Source: Devosia equisanguinis
Lineage (GTDB): Bacteria > Pseudomonadota > Alphaproteobacteria > Rhizobiales > Hyphomicrobiaceae
Direction of reading: 5' to 3'
NCBI GenBank assembly: GCA_945862355.1
Contig: CAMAYR010000008.1
Location: 1-42,076, forward strand
DNA length: 42,076 nt
Shown here: positions 17,591 through 25,395 of the stretch, piece after piece
How the letters are laid out: the number at the start of each line of letters is the position of its first letter
Position numbering within the stretch: position 1 is the stretch's first letter
The notes under the pieces: generated by a model
What the model saw: only the letters and a program-made list of their open reading frames with translations
Told to the model about the DNA's origin: nothing
The model's database searches: none
Translations under genes and position numbers: made by a program

Positions 17591-17719
17591 CTGGTTTCTC
17601 CCTTGGGTGTGGGACGCCGTTCCGGGCGATATTCGCTTTCGATATTCTCTTGCGGTAATCTCTTGCGGAAGCGTAGGCGATTTCGATCTACGACTTTCTT
17701 TGCCGACAGTGCCGGTGGA

Positions 17720-18175
17720 TCAGCGTCCAGTCCAGCTCTGCCACATACCAAGCTCGAAAACTGCGAGGTTCGCCGCCTTCAAAAGCCCGCTGGCGGTCAC
17801 CATGACGTCTGTCGGTGTGACCGGATTGGCGTGAGAGAACGCGTCGTAGTTCTCCCCATTCTCGATCTGCATCGAGTAGACCCGGCACAGCGCAGCGAGC
17901 ATCGCCTGCACGGCTGCCGGATGAAGTACCGGCGTCCGGTCGGAGATCTTGAGCGCCTGCTCGACCTCGGCCGCCAATGCCGTCACCCGTGCGCTGAGCT
18001 CCCTTTCCGCAGCAGTGAGCGGAACGCCCGGCTCTAGCGAATGCTGCGGCGCCTCGATGATCCGCAGCGTTTCGACGGCCTGCACAGCCTTCTTCTTCGC
18101 ATCTGGCTTCTTGCCCGTCGAAGTCTTTGCGCCAGCCTTGACCTTGCCGCCGCCGAGAGCCTTAGACTGAGACAT
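17720..18175 (-). CDS. uncharacterised 151-aa protein between Rieske and amidohydrolase genes
   Basis: No family is recognised. The first 40 residues are a basic, low-complexity Lys/Gly/Ala segment (GGGKVKAGAKTSTGKKPDAKKK). A mostly helical region with ERELSARVTALAAEVEQAL follows, then a conserved-looking C-terminus (YDAFSHANPVTPTDVMVTASGLLKAANLAVFELGMW). There is no signal peptide. The start is taken at MSQSKAL, whose ATG overlaps the Rieske stop by 14 bp with AAAGG 11 bases upstream; an ATG three codons earlier is too close to that site. The overlap implies coupled translation with the Rieske protein, so it may be a small accessory subunit of the neighbouring enzymes (inference). Confidence 0.85.
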   Translation of the reverse strand: MSQSKALGGGKVKAGAKTSTGKKPDAKKKAVQAVETLRIIEAPQHSLEPGVPLTAAERELSARVTALAAEVEQALKISDRTPVLHPAAVQAMLAALCRVYSMQIENGENYDAFSHANPVTPTDVMVTASGLLKAANLAVFELGMWQSWTGR

Positions 18176-18527
18176 AGAGGTCATCGCCTTTCTTGGTGAC
18201 CTTGTAGCTGCGCAGCTTCATTTTGCGGTCGGACACGCACTCGCCCGTCTTCATGTCGTATTCCATGCCGTGCCACGGGCACACGAAATTCATCTGCTTG
18301 TCGGAAAAGAACAGCCCCTTGGAGGTCTTGTCCTCGTTGAGGTGCTCTTCCACTGCGGCGATGGTGAGACCTTCGCAAGCCGGCCCGCCCTGGTGCAAGC
18401 AGTAGTTCGAGTAGGCGTAGATATCGCCCTGGTGATTGAACACACCGATCTCATGCTGGCCGATGCGGACAATACGGCGGTCACCGTCCTTGAACTCGGC
18501 GGCCTTGCAAACGAATTGCTCTGCCAT
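18162..18527 (-). CDS. Rieske (2Fe-2S) domain protein
   Basis: A 121-aa stand-alone Rieske protein with the cluster ligands CLH and CPWHGMEYD. The spacing between the two motifs is 37 residues, longer than in simple Rieske ferredoxins, because of the segment GPACEGLTIAAVEEHLNEDK. That insertion occurs in a known Rieske subgroup. It has no signal peptide or catalytic domain, so it is a soluble electron carrier or an electron-input subunit. The ATG follows GAGGATCGAGGG. It is the first gene of the Rieske-unknown-amidohydrolase unit and faces a LysR gene 359 bp away. No oxygenase large subunit is near; the amidohydrolase has no known need for a Rieske partner. Confidence 0.94.
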   Translation of the reverse strand: MAEQFVCKAAEFKDGDRRIVRIGQHEIGVFNHQGDIYAYSNYCLHQGGPACEGLTIAAVEEHLNEDKTSKGLFFSDKQMNFVCPWHGMEYDMKTGECVSDRKMKLRSYKVTKKGDDLYVSV

Positions 18528-18886
18528 ACCCTCGATCCTCTTTCATTTTGGCGACTGTTGTGGCGACGCCCCGGCCATTTCGATGAACGCGCGCGGCGCC
18601 CCCACGAGATGTCCACCGGTCAGCATCGGGGAGCGTCAAAGTCGGCGGTATTGCCGCCCCTGTGAACCTCGAACATCGGCAACACTGTCGTTCCCGCGTG
18701 ACAGCCCGGCGCGAACGTCTATGATGATGACAATTGCGAGACAACGGACCCGGCGCACAACGAGAATGGGACAGCTCTCGGCCATCCCACCGCAGCGGTG
18801 GATCATCGCCCCGATTTCGTGCCACCTGATCCCCGCCCCTTTGAGCGCAGACTCTCTGATCGCCGGCCCACAACTGAAAGCGGAGC
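18528..18886. other. divergent intergenic region between the Rieske unit and LysR gene
   Basis: This 359-bp gap should contain the promoters of both units and the LysR operator. The clearest dyad is ggcggtattgccgcc (18644-18658), with 5-bp arms about a 5-base centre. It does not match the usual T-N11-A LysR box closely. No convincing -35/-10 pair and no small gene were found. The track ORFs crossing it (18436-19503 and 18481-18873) are shadows. Confidence 0.4.
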
Positions 18887-19921
18887 GTGAGCTACCTCAA
18901 GGATATCGCAGTTTTCGTGAGGGTGGTGGAGCTCAAGGGCTTTGCCGCCGCGGGAAGGGCATTGGGTCTGACGGCCCCGTCGGTCAGCAAGCAGATCGCC
19001 CGGCTGGAGGCCGAGCTCGGCGTCTCATTGCTGCATCGCACAACCCACAACCTCTTCCTGACCGATGCCGGCCGCGAGTTCTACGAGCGCTGCGTGAAAG
19101 GCTTGGCCGAGCTCGAGCTTGCCCGCGCCACTGCGCTGAGCTTCAACGAGGAGCTGAAGGGCAATCTTCGCGTTCACTGCACGATGGCGATCGGCCAGGC
19201 GCTGATCGGTCCGGCGATCGTCGAGTTCATGATGGCCTATCGGGACATTCACATCGATCTCGAAATGAGCTCGATGCCGATCAATCCGATGGAGCTGCAG
19301 GTCGACGTCGCCATCCGCACACGGACGCCCCGCGAGACCGGGCCTGGCCACGTCAGCATCGGCCGCCGCATCCTGGGCAAGGTCCGCCACATCCTCGTCG
19401 CCTCGCCCGAGTATCTGGCCCGCGCCGGCCATCCAGCCTCCCTCGCCGAGATAGGCCGCCGGGAATGCCTGCTGTACTGCACCTACTCCACATTCACCGA
19501 TAGCTGGCAGTTCCACGATGGTCGGGAGGATGTCACCCTGCGGATAGAGCAGCCGCTGCTGCGCTCCAACAACTGGCTGGTCGTCCGTGAGGCAGCACTG
19601 CGCGGTCTTGGCTTGGCCCGCCTGCCCGAGTTCGCGGTCCAGGCCGACATCGTGGCCGGCCGCCTCGTCTCCCTGTTCGAGGCGGAGTTGGTCTCCGACC
19701 TTCAGATCCAGGCGCTTTTTCCCCGCACCCAGCGAATGCCAGCCAAAACGCGCTCCCTGCTCGACTTCCTGGCTCAGCGTCTTTCCGCCGAAAGCCGACA
19801 ACGCTCCGACGCCCGCACCCAGGCGGGCACCGTTCCCGCTGCTCCCGCGCCTGCAGTGATGGCCGCCGACGCAGCCCCACCCAAGCTCATTCGCACACGT
19901 ACTGATCGCAGGCGCGGCTGA
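18887..19921 (+). CDS. LysR family transcriptional regulator
   Basis: The N-terminal winged helix-turn-helix is clear (VELKGFAAAGRALGLTAPSVS, KQIARLEAELGVSLLHRTTHNL, FLTDAGREFYERC). A periplasmic-binding-like effector domain follows to about residue 290 (VHCTMAIGQALIGPAIVEFM; HILVASPEYLARAGHP). The Ala/Pro-rich tail after residue 300 (PAAPAPAVMAADAAPP) is longer than usual and probably disordered. The start is GTG with a short-spaced CGGAG. It is divergent from the Rieske-unknown-amidohydrolase unit and 127 bp upstream of the co-directional hydratase/lyase gene. Either could be its target; divergence favours the Rieske unit. Confidence 0.93.
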   Translation: MSYLKDIAVFVRVVELKGFAAAGRALGLTAPSVSKQIARLEAELGVSLLHRTTHNLFLTDAGREFYERCVKGLAELELARATALSFNEELKGNLRVHCTMAIGQALIGPAIVEFMMAYRDIHIDLEMSSMPINPMELQVDVAIRTRTPRETGPGHVSIGRRILGKVRHILVASPEYLARAGHPASLAEIGRRECLLYCTYSTFTDSWQFHDGREDVTLRIEQPLLRSNNWLVVREAALRGLGLARLPEFAVQADIVAGRLVSLFEAELVSDLQIQALFPRTQRMPAKTRSLLDFLAQRLSAESRQRSDARTQAGTVPAAPAPAVMAADAAPPKLIRTRTDRRRG

Positions 19922-19926
19922 TTCCG

Positions 19927-20009
19927 TCGCCTGCCCCCCCGGCCCTCGCCTGCCCCCCCCCTCGCCTGCCACTGTCGGCTCCACTTGCAGCCCGCCCCCC
20001 GGCAGGCGA
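19927..20009. repeat. C-rich direct and inverted repeats between LysR and hydratase/lyase
   Basis: The 9-mer tcgcctgcc occurs three times (near 19927, 19946 and 19962), each followed by cytosine runs or the next unit. Its reverse complement ggcaggcga sits at 20001-20009, so a hairpin is possible. There is no T-run on the plus side. Confidence 0.75.
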
Positions 20010-20048
20010 CAATGCCCCGCGCGACAAGCGAGACAGGGAGGTTCATGC

Positions 20049-20873
20049 ATGGGTACGCTCGGCACCTACGAGACGGTGAGGCTCGACCACGAGGACGGCA
20101 TCACGTTCGTCGTCATGAACCGACCAGAAAAGCGCAACGCGATGAGCCCGCAGTTGCATTTCGACATGCACGACGCTCTGGACGACTGCATCATGGACGA
20201 CGCAACCAAGGTCGTGGTCCTGACCGGCGCCGGCAACGCCTTTTGCGCAGGCCAGGACATCAAGGAGTTCTTCCGCGCCAGCGACAAGGACCCCAAGGCG
20301 CGCCTCAGGAACCGCCGCGCCTCCCACGCCTGGCGCTGGGAGAAGCTGTCGAAGTTCCCAAAGCCGACCATCGCGATGATCAACGGCTACTGCTTCGGCG
20401 GCGCGTTCACGCAGGTCTCCGCTTGCGACCTCGCCATTGCAGCCGATGAGGCCGTCTTCGGCCTATCGGAGGTCAACTGGGGCATCATCCCCGGCGGCAT
20501 CGTCTCCTGGAACGTCGCCAACGTTCTGGGCTTTCGCGATGCCATGTGGTTCGCGCTGACCGGCGAGACGTTCACCGGCAAGGAGGCCGCCGCCATCAAG
20601 TTCGTCAACCGGTCCGTGCCGCTGGCCGAGTTGCGCGACACCACAGTGAAGCTCGCCCACTCGTTGCAGCAGAAGAACCCCATAGCCTACCGCTACACGC
20701 GCGATGCAATCCGCTCCGTTCGCGGCATGAGCGTGGAGCAGGCAGCCGATTACCTCAACGCCAAGAGCGACGCGTTGAAGACTGGCGACCCCGAGCAGGG
20801 GCGGGAGAAGGCGATGCGCCAGTTCCTTGACGAGAAGTCCTTCAAGCCCGGCTTCGGCAACTTCAAGCGTTGA
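20049..20873 (+). CDS. p-hydroxycinnamoyl-CoA hydratase/lyase (feruloyl-CoA hydratase/lyase type)
   Basis: A crotonase-fold enzyme expected to hydrate feruloyl- or coumaroyl-CoA and cleave it to the aromatic aldehyde plus acetyl-CoA. The whole sequence tracks the HCHL family: FVVMNRPEKRNAMSP, the oxyanion loop AGQDIKEFFRA, PTIAMINGYCFGGAF, SACDLAIAADEAVFGLSEVNWGI with the catalytic Glu, and the characteristic C-terminus REKAMRQFLDEKSFKPGF. The length of 274 aa matches. The ATG has AGGGAGG upstream. The ADP-forming synthetase at 25396 is the type that can make the CoA substrate. The solute receptor follows after 4 bp, so both are probably co-transcribed. Confidence 0.92.
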   Translation: MGTLGTYETVRLDHEDGITFVVMNRPEKRNAMSPQLHFDMHDALDDCIMDDATKVVVLTGAGNAFCAGQDIKEFFRASDKDPKARLRNRRASHAWRWEKLSKFPKPTIAMINGYCFGGAFTQVSACDLAIAADEAVFGLSEVNWGIIPGGIVSWNVANVLGFRDAMWFALTGETFTGKEAAAIKFVNRSVPLAELRDTTVKLAHSLQQKNPIAYRYTRDAIRSVRGMSVEQAADYLNAKSDALKTGDPEQGREKAMRQFLDEKSFKPGFGNFKR

Positions 20874-20877
20874 CCCG

Positions 20878-21966
20878 ATGAAGCCACGCCGGCCCCGCGC
20901 AACGACACTGGAGCTGAAACGGGCAATGAGGCTGACAGCGATACTCGTCGTCGGCGCCATCGCTCAAATCTGCCTTGGTGTTGGCACCGCTTCCGCCGCC
21001 GGCGCCGACGCCTCCACTGTCGCGAAGGCCCGCGCCGAAGGCCGCCTCGTCTGGCTCACCACCCAAATTCTCGGCGAGCTGGCCCTGCCGCTGGCTGCTG
21101 CCTTCAAGTCCGCCTACGGCATCGAGGTCACCGTCCAGCGGGCACACCCGCGCCAGACGGCCGACCGGCTCGTTCAGGCTGCCCGCACCCCCCGGACGGG
21201 CATCGACGTCGTGGACGGACGCAGCGCGATCCCCCATCTGAAGCGCGCCGGACTGATCACTCCCCTCGCCCCCGAGACCCTTCGCCTGCTGCCAACCCAA
21301 CTTGTGGACCGCGACGGCTTTTGGGTCGCGACCAACGTGTACTTTCACGCCGTCGCCGTTAACACGGAGCGGGTTCGCCCTGACCACCGCCCTCGCACAC
21401 TGGAGGACCTGCTTCGTCCGGACTGGCGCGGCCGGATAGCCTGGAGCGGTCAATCCACGCTGTCCGGCGGCGCGGGCTTCATCGGCACCGTGCTGGCCGA
21501 CCGTGGTGACGAAGCCGGGCGAGCGTTCCTGGCCAGGCTAGCCGACCAGCAGATCGCCACTTTCGACGTGCCATCCCGACAGATCGTCGAGATGCTGATC
21601 GCCGGTACGTTCGATGTGGCGCTGCAGGTCTACGCCCACCAGGCCTCGATCAGCGCCGGCCGCGGCGCGCCGATCACCTGGCTGCCGATCGAGCCCCTGA
21701 CCAGCAGCGTCACCGCCGTCGGCATTACGCGGCAAGCCCCGCACCCGACCGCCGCGCGCCTGTTTCTCGAGTTCATGCTGTCGCGACCGGGCCAGGAGAT
21801 CTTCCGCGAGGCAGACCACATTCCCGCCTCACCCGACGTCGAGCCGAAGGATACGAGCTTGCGCCCACGGAATGGCAAGCCCCGCGCGGTCTTCTTTTCA
21901 CCCGAGGAGATCGAGGAGCAGATGCCGGCATGGCAGAAGTTGCAGGACGCATTGCTCAAGAAATGA
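20878..21966 (+). CDS. ABC-type extracellular solute-binding protein (iron/spermidine-putrescine fold)
   Basis: A periplasmic binding protein with a signal peptide (MRLTAILVVGAIAQICLGVGTASA, then AGAD). The mature part resembles type-2 solute-binding proteins: EGRLVWLTTQILGELALPLAAAF, ATNVYFHAVAVNTERV, LEDLLRPDWRGRIAW and EFMLSRPGQEIFREADHIPA. I start at MKPRRPRA, 4 bp after the hydratase/lyase stop; the internal ATG at MRLTAIL (20923) gives a more ordinary signal peptide and may be the true start. No permease or ATPase gene is near. The tight spacing with the hydratase/lyase suggests capture of a hydroxycinnamate-related compound, but the family also binds metals and phosphonates. Confidence 0.9.
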   Translation: MKPRRPRATTLELKRAMRLTAILVVGAIAQICLGVGTASAAGADASTVAKARAEGRLVWLTTQILGELALPLAAAFKSAYGIEVTVQRAHPRQTADRLVQAARTPRTGIDVVDGRSAIPHLKRAGLITPLAPETLRLLPTQLVDRDGFWVATNVYFHAVAVNTERVRPDHRPRTLEDLLRPDWRGRIAWSGQSTLSGGAGFIGTVLADRGDEAGRAFLARLADQQIATFDVPSRQIVEMLIAGTFDVALQVYAHQASISAGRGAPITWLPIEPLTSSVTAVGITRQAPHPTAARLFLEFMLSRPGQEIFREADHIPASPDVEPKDTSLRPRNGKPRAVFFSPEEIEEQMPAWQKLQDALLKK

Positions 21967-22000
21967 GAACGGTCCGGCCCGAAACCTTCCAATGCTCTTG

Positions 22001-22585
22001 TCAGCCCGCCTTCAAATCGCGCACGGGCCGCAGGATGCGTGCGGGCCGTCGCGACGAATGACGGCCACCTTCCGCCGTGAAGCTGATGCCCGGCGGCAGG
22101 CATCCAGCAGCCAGCAACTCCGCCGACGAGATTTCCCTGGCCTCCACCGGAGCTTCCACCGGAGCTTCGCCCACCGACGCTGTGATCACCCTGCTGCGCA
22201 AGTCGCGCACGCTTACGGCGGCCACCACCAGCCCCCGCGCATCGAGCCTTTCGGGGCGATCGATCGCCTCTGGCTCCACCGTCGCCTTCTGGAAATGCCG
22301 GTTCAGCGCGATGCCCTCCGCGGGCCGCGAGAAGCGCACGCCGAGCCTGTTGCCTTGGGCATGACGCGGCTCGCACAGCAGATTGAAGCTCGTCTCCTCT
22401 ACGATCAGGCGGAACGAAGCCGCCTTCGGCGCCGGCACCTCGAAAGTCAGCAGCGCGCCACCGTCCGAGAGGTTTTCGATAGTGCACGGCATCTGCACAT
22501 TCCCCGAAAACACGCCCCGCGCCGCGATATGACTTGATCGCCGTCCGAACCGGCGATGCTCGCTCTCTCCCATCGACGCACCCAT
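22001..22585 (-). CDS. PilZ domain protein
   Basis: A cyclic-di-GMP receptor domain. The N-terminal EHRRFGRR supplies the arginine cluster, and NLSDGGALL the NxSxxG-type motif about 25 residues later, followed by a beta-barrel (EPRHAQGNRLGVRFSRP). The C-terminal 90 residues are Ala/Glu/Val-rich, include EAPVEAPVEA from a 12-bp duplication, and are probably disordered. The length is 194 aa; a second ATG four codons in (MGESEHRR) is equally possible. It converges on the solute receptor gene with a 34-bp gap. It probably senses c-di-GMP for motility, surface or polysaccharide control; no partner genes are here. Confidence 0.9.
   Translation of the reverse strand: MGASMGESEHRRFGRRSSHIAARGVFSGNVQMPCTIENLSDGGALLTFEVPAPKAASFRLIVEETSFNLLCEPRHAQGNRLGVRFSRPAEGIALNRHFQKATVEPEAIDRPERLDARGLVVAAVSVRDLRSRVITASVGEAPVEAPVEAREISSAELLAAGCLPPGISFTAEGGRHSSRRPARILRPVRDLKAG
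22143..22166. repeat. 12-bp tandem duplication in the PilZ gene
   Basis: tccaccggagct occurs twice in perfect tandem. On the minus strand it encodes the repeated EAPV in the disordered C-terminal region. It is frame-preserving. Confidence 0.9.
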
Positions 22586-23012
22586 GACTCGAAAGATCAG
22601 TCGTCGAACAATAGAGCCTCCAGCGACGCTCGATCCTGATACGATAGGCGAACAGCGTTATAGTTTGCTGAACAGGAGCCAAACTCCCGCGACCGAGGCA
22701 CTTCCCGGAATGAGCCGCCGACTGGAAACTCGGTGTTGACTTCCCCGACATCTCCGCCATTCCGGAAATCTCAATGCAGCCCCCGTCATGGCCCGCCCCG
22801 GACTCCGATCCTGATCGGGCCGTGACGTCGGCGATTGGAGCATCGAGGGCCGTGCGCAGTTACTGAAGATATCAAGACCTCGGTTGCCTGCCCCCGCTTC
22901 AAGCGCCCAGTTGCCAACGCCCGGTGCCAACGCCCGGTGCCATCCCCCGGTTGCCTGCCCCCCTCCGACGTGCATAGCCTTGCCGGCCACCGACCGAGGG
23001 AGACCATCGACC
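22586..23012. other. intergenic region upstream of the second alpha/beta hydrolase
   Basis: This 427-bp gap separates the divergent PilZ and hydrolase genes. The right half is filled by the nested repeats listed separately (22881-22962). The left half contains an AT-richer patch (ataggcgaacagcgttatag) that could hold a promoter, but I cannot define -35/-10 boxes. The track ORFs here are low-complexity Arg/Pro/Gly translations of the repeats and are not supported. Confidence 0.4.
22881..22962. repeat. nested repeats: 13-bp unit x3 flanked by 15-bp direct repeats
   Basis: The unit tgccaacgcccgg occurs at 22912-22924 and 22925-22937, with a third copy carrying two mismatches at 22938-22950. The block is bracketed by perfect 15-bp direct copies of cggttgcctgccccc at 22881-22895 and 22948-22962. 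It lies 50 bp before the hydrolase ATG. Confidence 0.92.
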
Positions 23013-23807
23013 ATGCCCATGATCCAATCCACCGACGCCGACATCTACTATGAGGTCAGCGGCAGCGGCACGCCGGTACTTCTGATCGCCGGCCTGGGCG
23101 GCGTCGGCGCGACGTGGGGCCCGCAGGTCGAATTGTTCGCCCGGCGCCACACCGTCATCCTTCCAGACCACCGCGGCACCGGCCGCTCGACACATACCCC
23201 GAAGGGCCAGACCATCGCTCAGCACGCCGCCGACTTCGCCGCCATCGTCGACGAGCTAGGCGTTGGCCCGGTCCATGTAGTCGGCTCGTCGACCGGCGGC
23301 GCGATCGGCCAGGCGATGGCGCTCGATCACGCAGGTTGCGTCAAGACCGTGACCATCGCCTCGTCGTGGGCACGCGTCGATCCGTTCTTTCGCCGCCAAT
23401 TTTCCGCACGCGCCGAGATGATTACCAAGGCCGGCATCCAGGCCGCCACCGAGATGGGCGCGCTGTTCTTGTTCGACCCGCGCTTCCAGATGGCCAATCA
23501 GCCCGTGGTGCAGGGCTGGGTGGACGCTGCCGTCAAAGGTGCCTCGCAGGCCGACATCGCGTTGCAGCGCATGGACATGATCCTCGCCCACGACAGGCTC
23601 GACGATCTGCCCCGCATCGCATGTCCGACTATGGTGATCGTCGGCGAGGCCGACTTCTGCACGCCGCCGCATCTGTCCGAGCAGATGGCCGCCGCCATCC
23701 CCGGCGCCGAACTCGCCAAGCTGCCCGGCGGCCACTTCTTCTTCATGGAGCACCCCTCGACCTTCAACGATCGCGTCGAAGCGTTCTTCACCCGCCACGG
23801 CGGCTGA
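23013..23807 (+). CDS. alpha/beta hydrolase
   Basis: A 264-aa alpha/beta-hydrolase-fold enzyme. Visible are the oxyanion region VLLIAGLGGVGATWGPQ, the PDHRGTGRS loop, the nucleophile elbow VGSSTGGAIG, the acid strand VIVGEADFCTPP and the catalytic His in LPGGHFFFMEHP. The pattern resembles 3-oxoadipate enol-lactonase/ring-cleavage hydrolases, but the substrate cannot be assigned. The start MPMIQSTD has GAGGGAGA upstream; the track's 43 extra residues translate the leader repeats. It stands alone with its own leader. Confidence 0.92.
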   Translation: MPMIQSTDADIYYEVSGSGTPVLLIAGLGGVGATWGPQVELFARRHTVILPDHRGTGRSTHTPKGQTIAQHAADFAAIVDELGVGPVHVVGSSTGGAIGQAMALDHAGCVKTVTIASSWARVDPFFRRQFSARAEMITKAGIQAATEMGALFLFDPRFQMANQPVVQGWVDAAVKGASQADIALQRMDMILAHDRLDDLPRIACPTMVIVGEADFCTPPHLSEQMAAAIPGAELAKLPGGHFFFMEHPSTFNDRVEAFFTRHGG

Positions 23808-24025
23808 GACATCCCGAGGATTGCCACAAGCTGTGTGCTATACTCGCGCGTTCCGCAACGTGCGGCGAAAGGAACACGGGTCCAGGCGCTGCATTGCGGC
23901 CGCGCTGGAGTGCGATCGTCCGAGATGGAACCACCGCGGGCGTGTAGAGTACGACAAGTCAAAGGCCAGGTGCTTTCCGGCGACCCCACTTCCGCCGGAA
24001 CGACTCTGGCCCGGAGGGAAGGTGC

Positions 24026-24448
24026 ATGCAGTTCGTGTGCGATGGGCCCAACGGGACCTGGTTCCGCATCGAGACCGAGGGCGAGGCGATGCAGGAATCG
24101 CAGCTCATGGGCCATTCGGTCGAGAAGTACTTCCACGAGGCCGCGGCCGCCGCCGCCGACAGCTTCGTGCCGCCGCCGACGAGCCGCCCCTTCGAGCAGA
24201 AGATCGGCCTCAAGGAGCACGTCCAGAAGAAGATGCCGGTCTTCCTGACACTGCGCGATCGGGACGGCACCGGTCTCGTCACCGCGATGCTCCCCCCCGC
24301 AGGAAGGGACGAGCGGTCGTTCCGGCCGATCGTCGTCGGGCCGAACAACGCCGACCCCTACACGAAGCACGCCGAGGACATCAAGGCGCTCGCGCGCCAC
24401 TACGGCCTCACGCTCGATCCCGCCCGCTGCTTCCCTTATCGGCGTTGA
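24026..24448 (+). CDS. uncharacterised 140-aa protein
   Basis: No family is recognised. The start is well supported by CGGAGGGAAGG before the ATG. The protein opens with MQFVCDGPNGTWFRIETEGEA, has an Ala run (EAAAAAADSF), and then KIGLKEHVQKKMPVFLTLRDRDGTGLVTAMLPP and a C-terminus with HAEDIKALARHYGLTLDPARC. It has no signal peptide, no transmembrane segment and only two Cys. The soluble, acidic-basic mixed composition looks like a genuine cytoplasmic protein. It is followed by the convergent rpsU gene and a bidirectional gap with repeats. Confidence 0.8.
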   Translation: MQFVCDGPNGTWFRIETEGEAMQESQLMGHSVEKYFHEAAAAAADSFVPPPTSRPFEQKIGLKEHVQKKMPVFLTLRDRDGTGLVTAMLPPAGRDERSFRPIVVGPNNADPYTKHAEDIKALARHYGLTLDPARCFPYRR

Positions 24449-24533
24449 CCGCACACGAGCCTCGCAAGCCTTCGGCGTGGACGGCACTCGCGTTGTAGCA
24501 ACGCGTCGCCCCAAATCCGTCGTCCCAACGAGC

Positions 24534-24560
24534 AAAACCGCCACCCTGGAAGGATGGCGG
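24534..24560 (-). terminator. intrinsic terminator after rpsU
   Basis: On the minus strand CCGCCATCC, a short loop, then GGGTGGCGG is followed by TTTTGC. The GC-rich stem has one mismatch and a four-T tail. It lies about 95 bp past the S21 stop. Confidence 0.75.
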
Positions 24561-24566
24561 CCTCGC

Positions 24567-24598
24567 CGATCTCGTAGGATGTCGATCTCGTAGGATGA
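24567..24598. repeat. 16-bp tandem duplication between rpsU and its terminator
   Basis: cgatctcgtaggatgt is followed immediately by a second copy differing only in the last base. It lies in the 3' untranslated part of the rpsU transcript. Confidence 0.92.
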
Positions 24599-24655
24599 CG
24601 TCGGAAGAGGAACCGGACCAGCGCATGCCTGGACCGGATCTCTAGCCGATCGTCA

Positions 24656-24943
24656 TCAGAACGACGGACGCGGCGGACGGGGCGGACGGCCCTCGCCGGG
24701 CTTGCCGCCGACGCCGGGCTTGACCACCGGCTTGCCGGGGAGGAGCCCCTCGCGCTGCAGCTTCTTGCGGGCGAGCTTTCGGGCCCGGCGGATCGCCTCG
24801 GCCTTCTCGCGCGCCTTCTTCTCGGAAGGCTTCTCGAAATAGTTGCGGAGCTTCATCTCACGGAAGATGCCCTCACGCTGCATCTTCTTCTTCAAGGCGC
24901 GGAGCGCCTGATCAACGTTGTTATCGCGAACGAGTACCTGCAC
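24656..24943 (-). CDS. rpsU: 30S ribosomal protein S21
   Basis: A small basic protein of the 30S subunit that helps mRNA base-pair with the 16S 3' end. The core [20 protein letters not shown], followed by [21 protein letters not shown], is unmistakable. The start is the GTG at VQVLVRDNN, with TGGAGG upstream; the track's 17 extra residues translate the leader. The length of 95 aa exceeds the ~70 of gammaproteobacteria because of a tail rich in Gly, Pro and Arg ([19 protein letters not shown]), a form common in Hyphomicrobiales. It is monocistronic with its own terminator. Confidence 0.96.
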   Translation of the reverse strand: MQVLVRDNNVDQALRALKKKMQREGIFREMKLRNYFEKPSEKKAREKAEAIRRARKLARKKLQREGLLPGKPVVKPGVGGKPGEGRPPRPPRPSF

Positions 24944-25395
24944 TAGGGATCCATCCTCCAGTGTGTTGATGTTCGAGGCCCCTCGGGACCCCAATCGAAT
25001 GCGGCCGGACCTACGCTGCCCCGCCGTCTCAGGTGCTAGCCCGTCTAAGGGGCAGGCTCGTCCGAGAGGCTAGATGGTGCACGGATAGAAGCCCGGATCA
25101 TGGGATGGCGGGGTTAATACGCCAAGCCCGTCCAGTTGTCCACCCCGGCAGAGACGGCACGCGCTTCGCGAGCGCGCAGAGGAGCCGAAACCGGAGCGGA
25201 TGGCACCGCGATGCAAGCATTGTCCCAACCTTCGATCTCCGCCTTGCATCGGCACACAGCAGCAGTGCGCGCGCCCGAGGCAAGACCGCCATGCAAGCCG
25301 CGCGGCTCGCTGTCACTGGACATCCGCGCGCCTTCCCGCTTTGCTGAGCCTCAACCGGCGCCGCGACGCCGACATCAACGATAGCTCGAGAGGGA
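24944..25395. other. divergent intergenic region between rpsU and the acyl-CoA synthetase
   Basis: This 452-bp gap has no supported gene; overlapping track ORFs on both strands are shadows of Arg-rich composition. It must hold the rpsU promoter and the synthetase promoter. A small GC hairpin (gcgct-tcgcg-agcgc, near 25161) is present without a T-run. I could not identify a clear -10/-35 pair. Confidence 0.4.
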
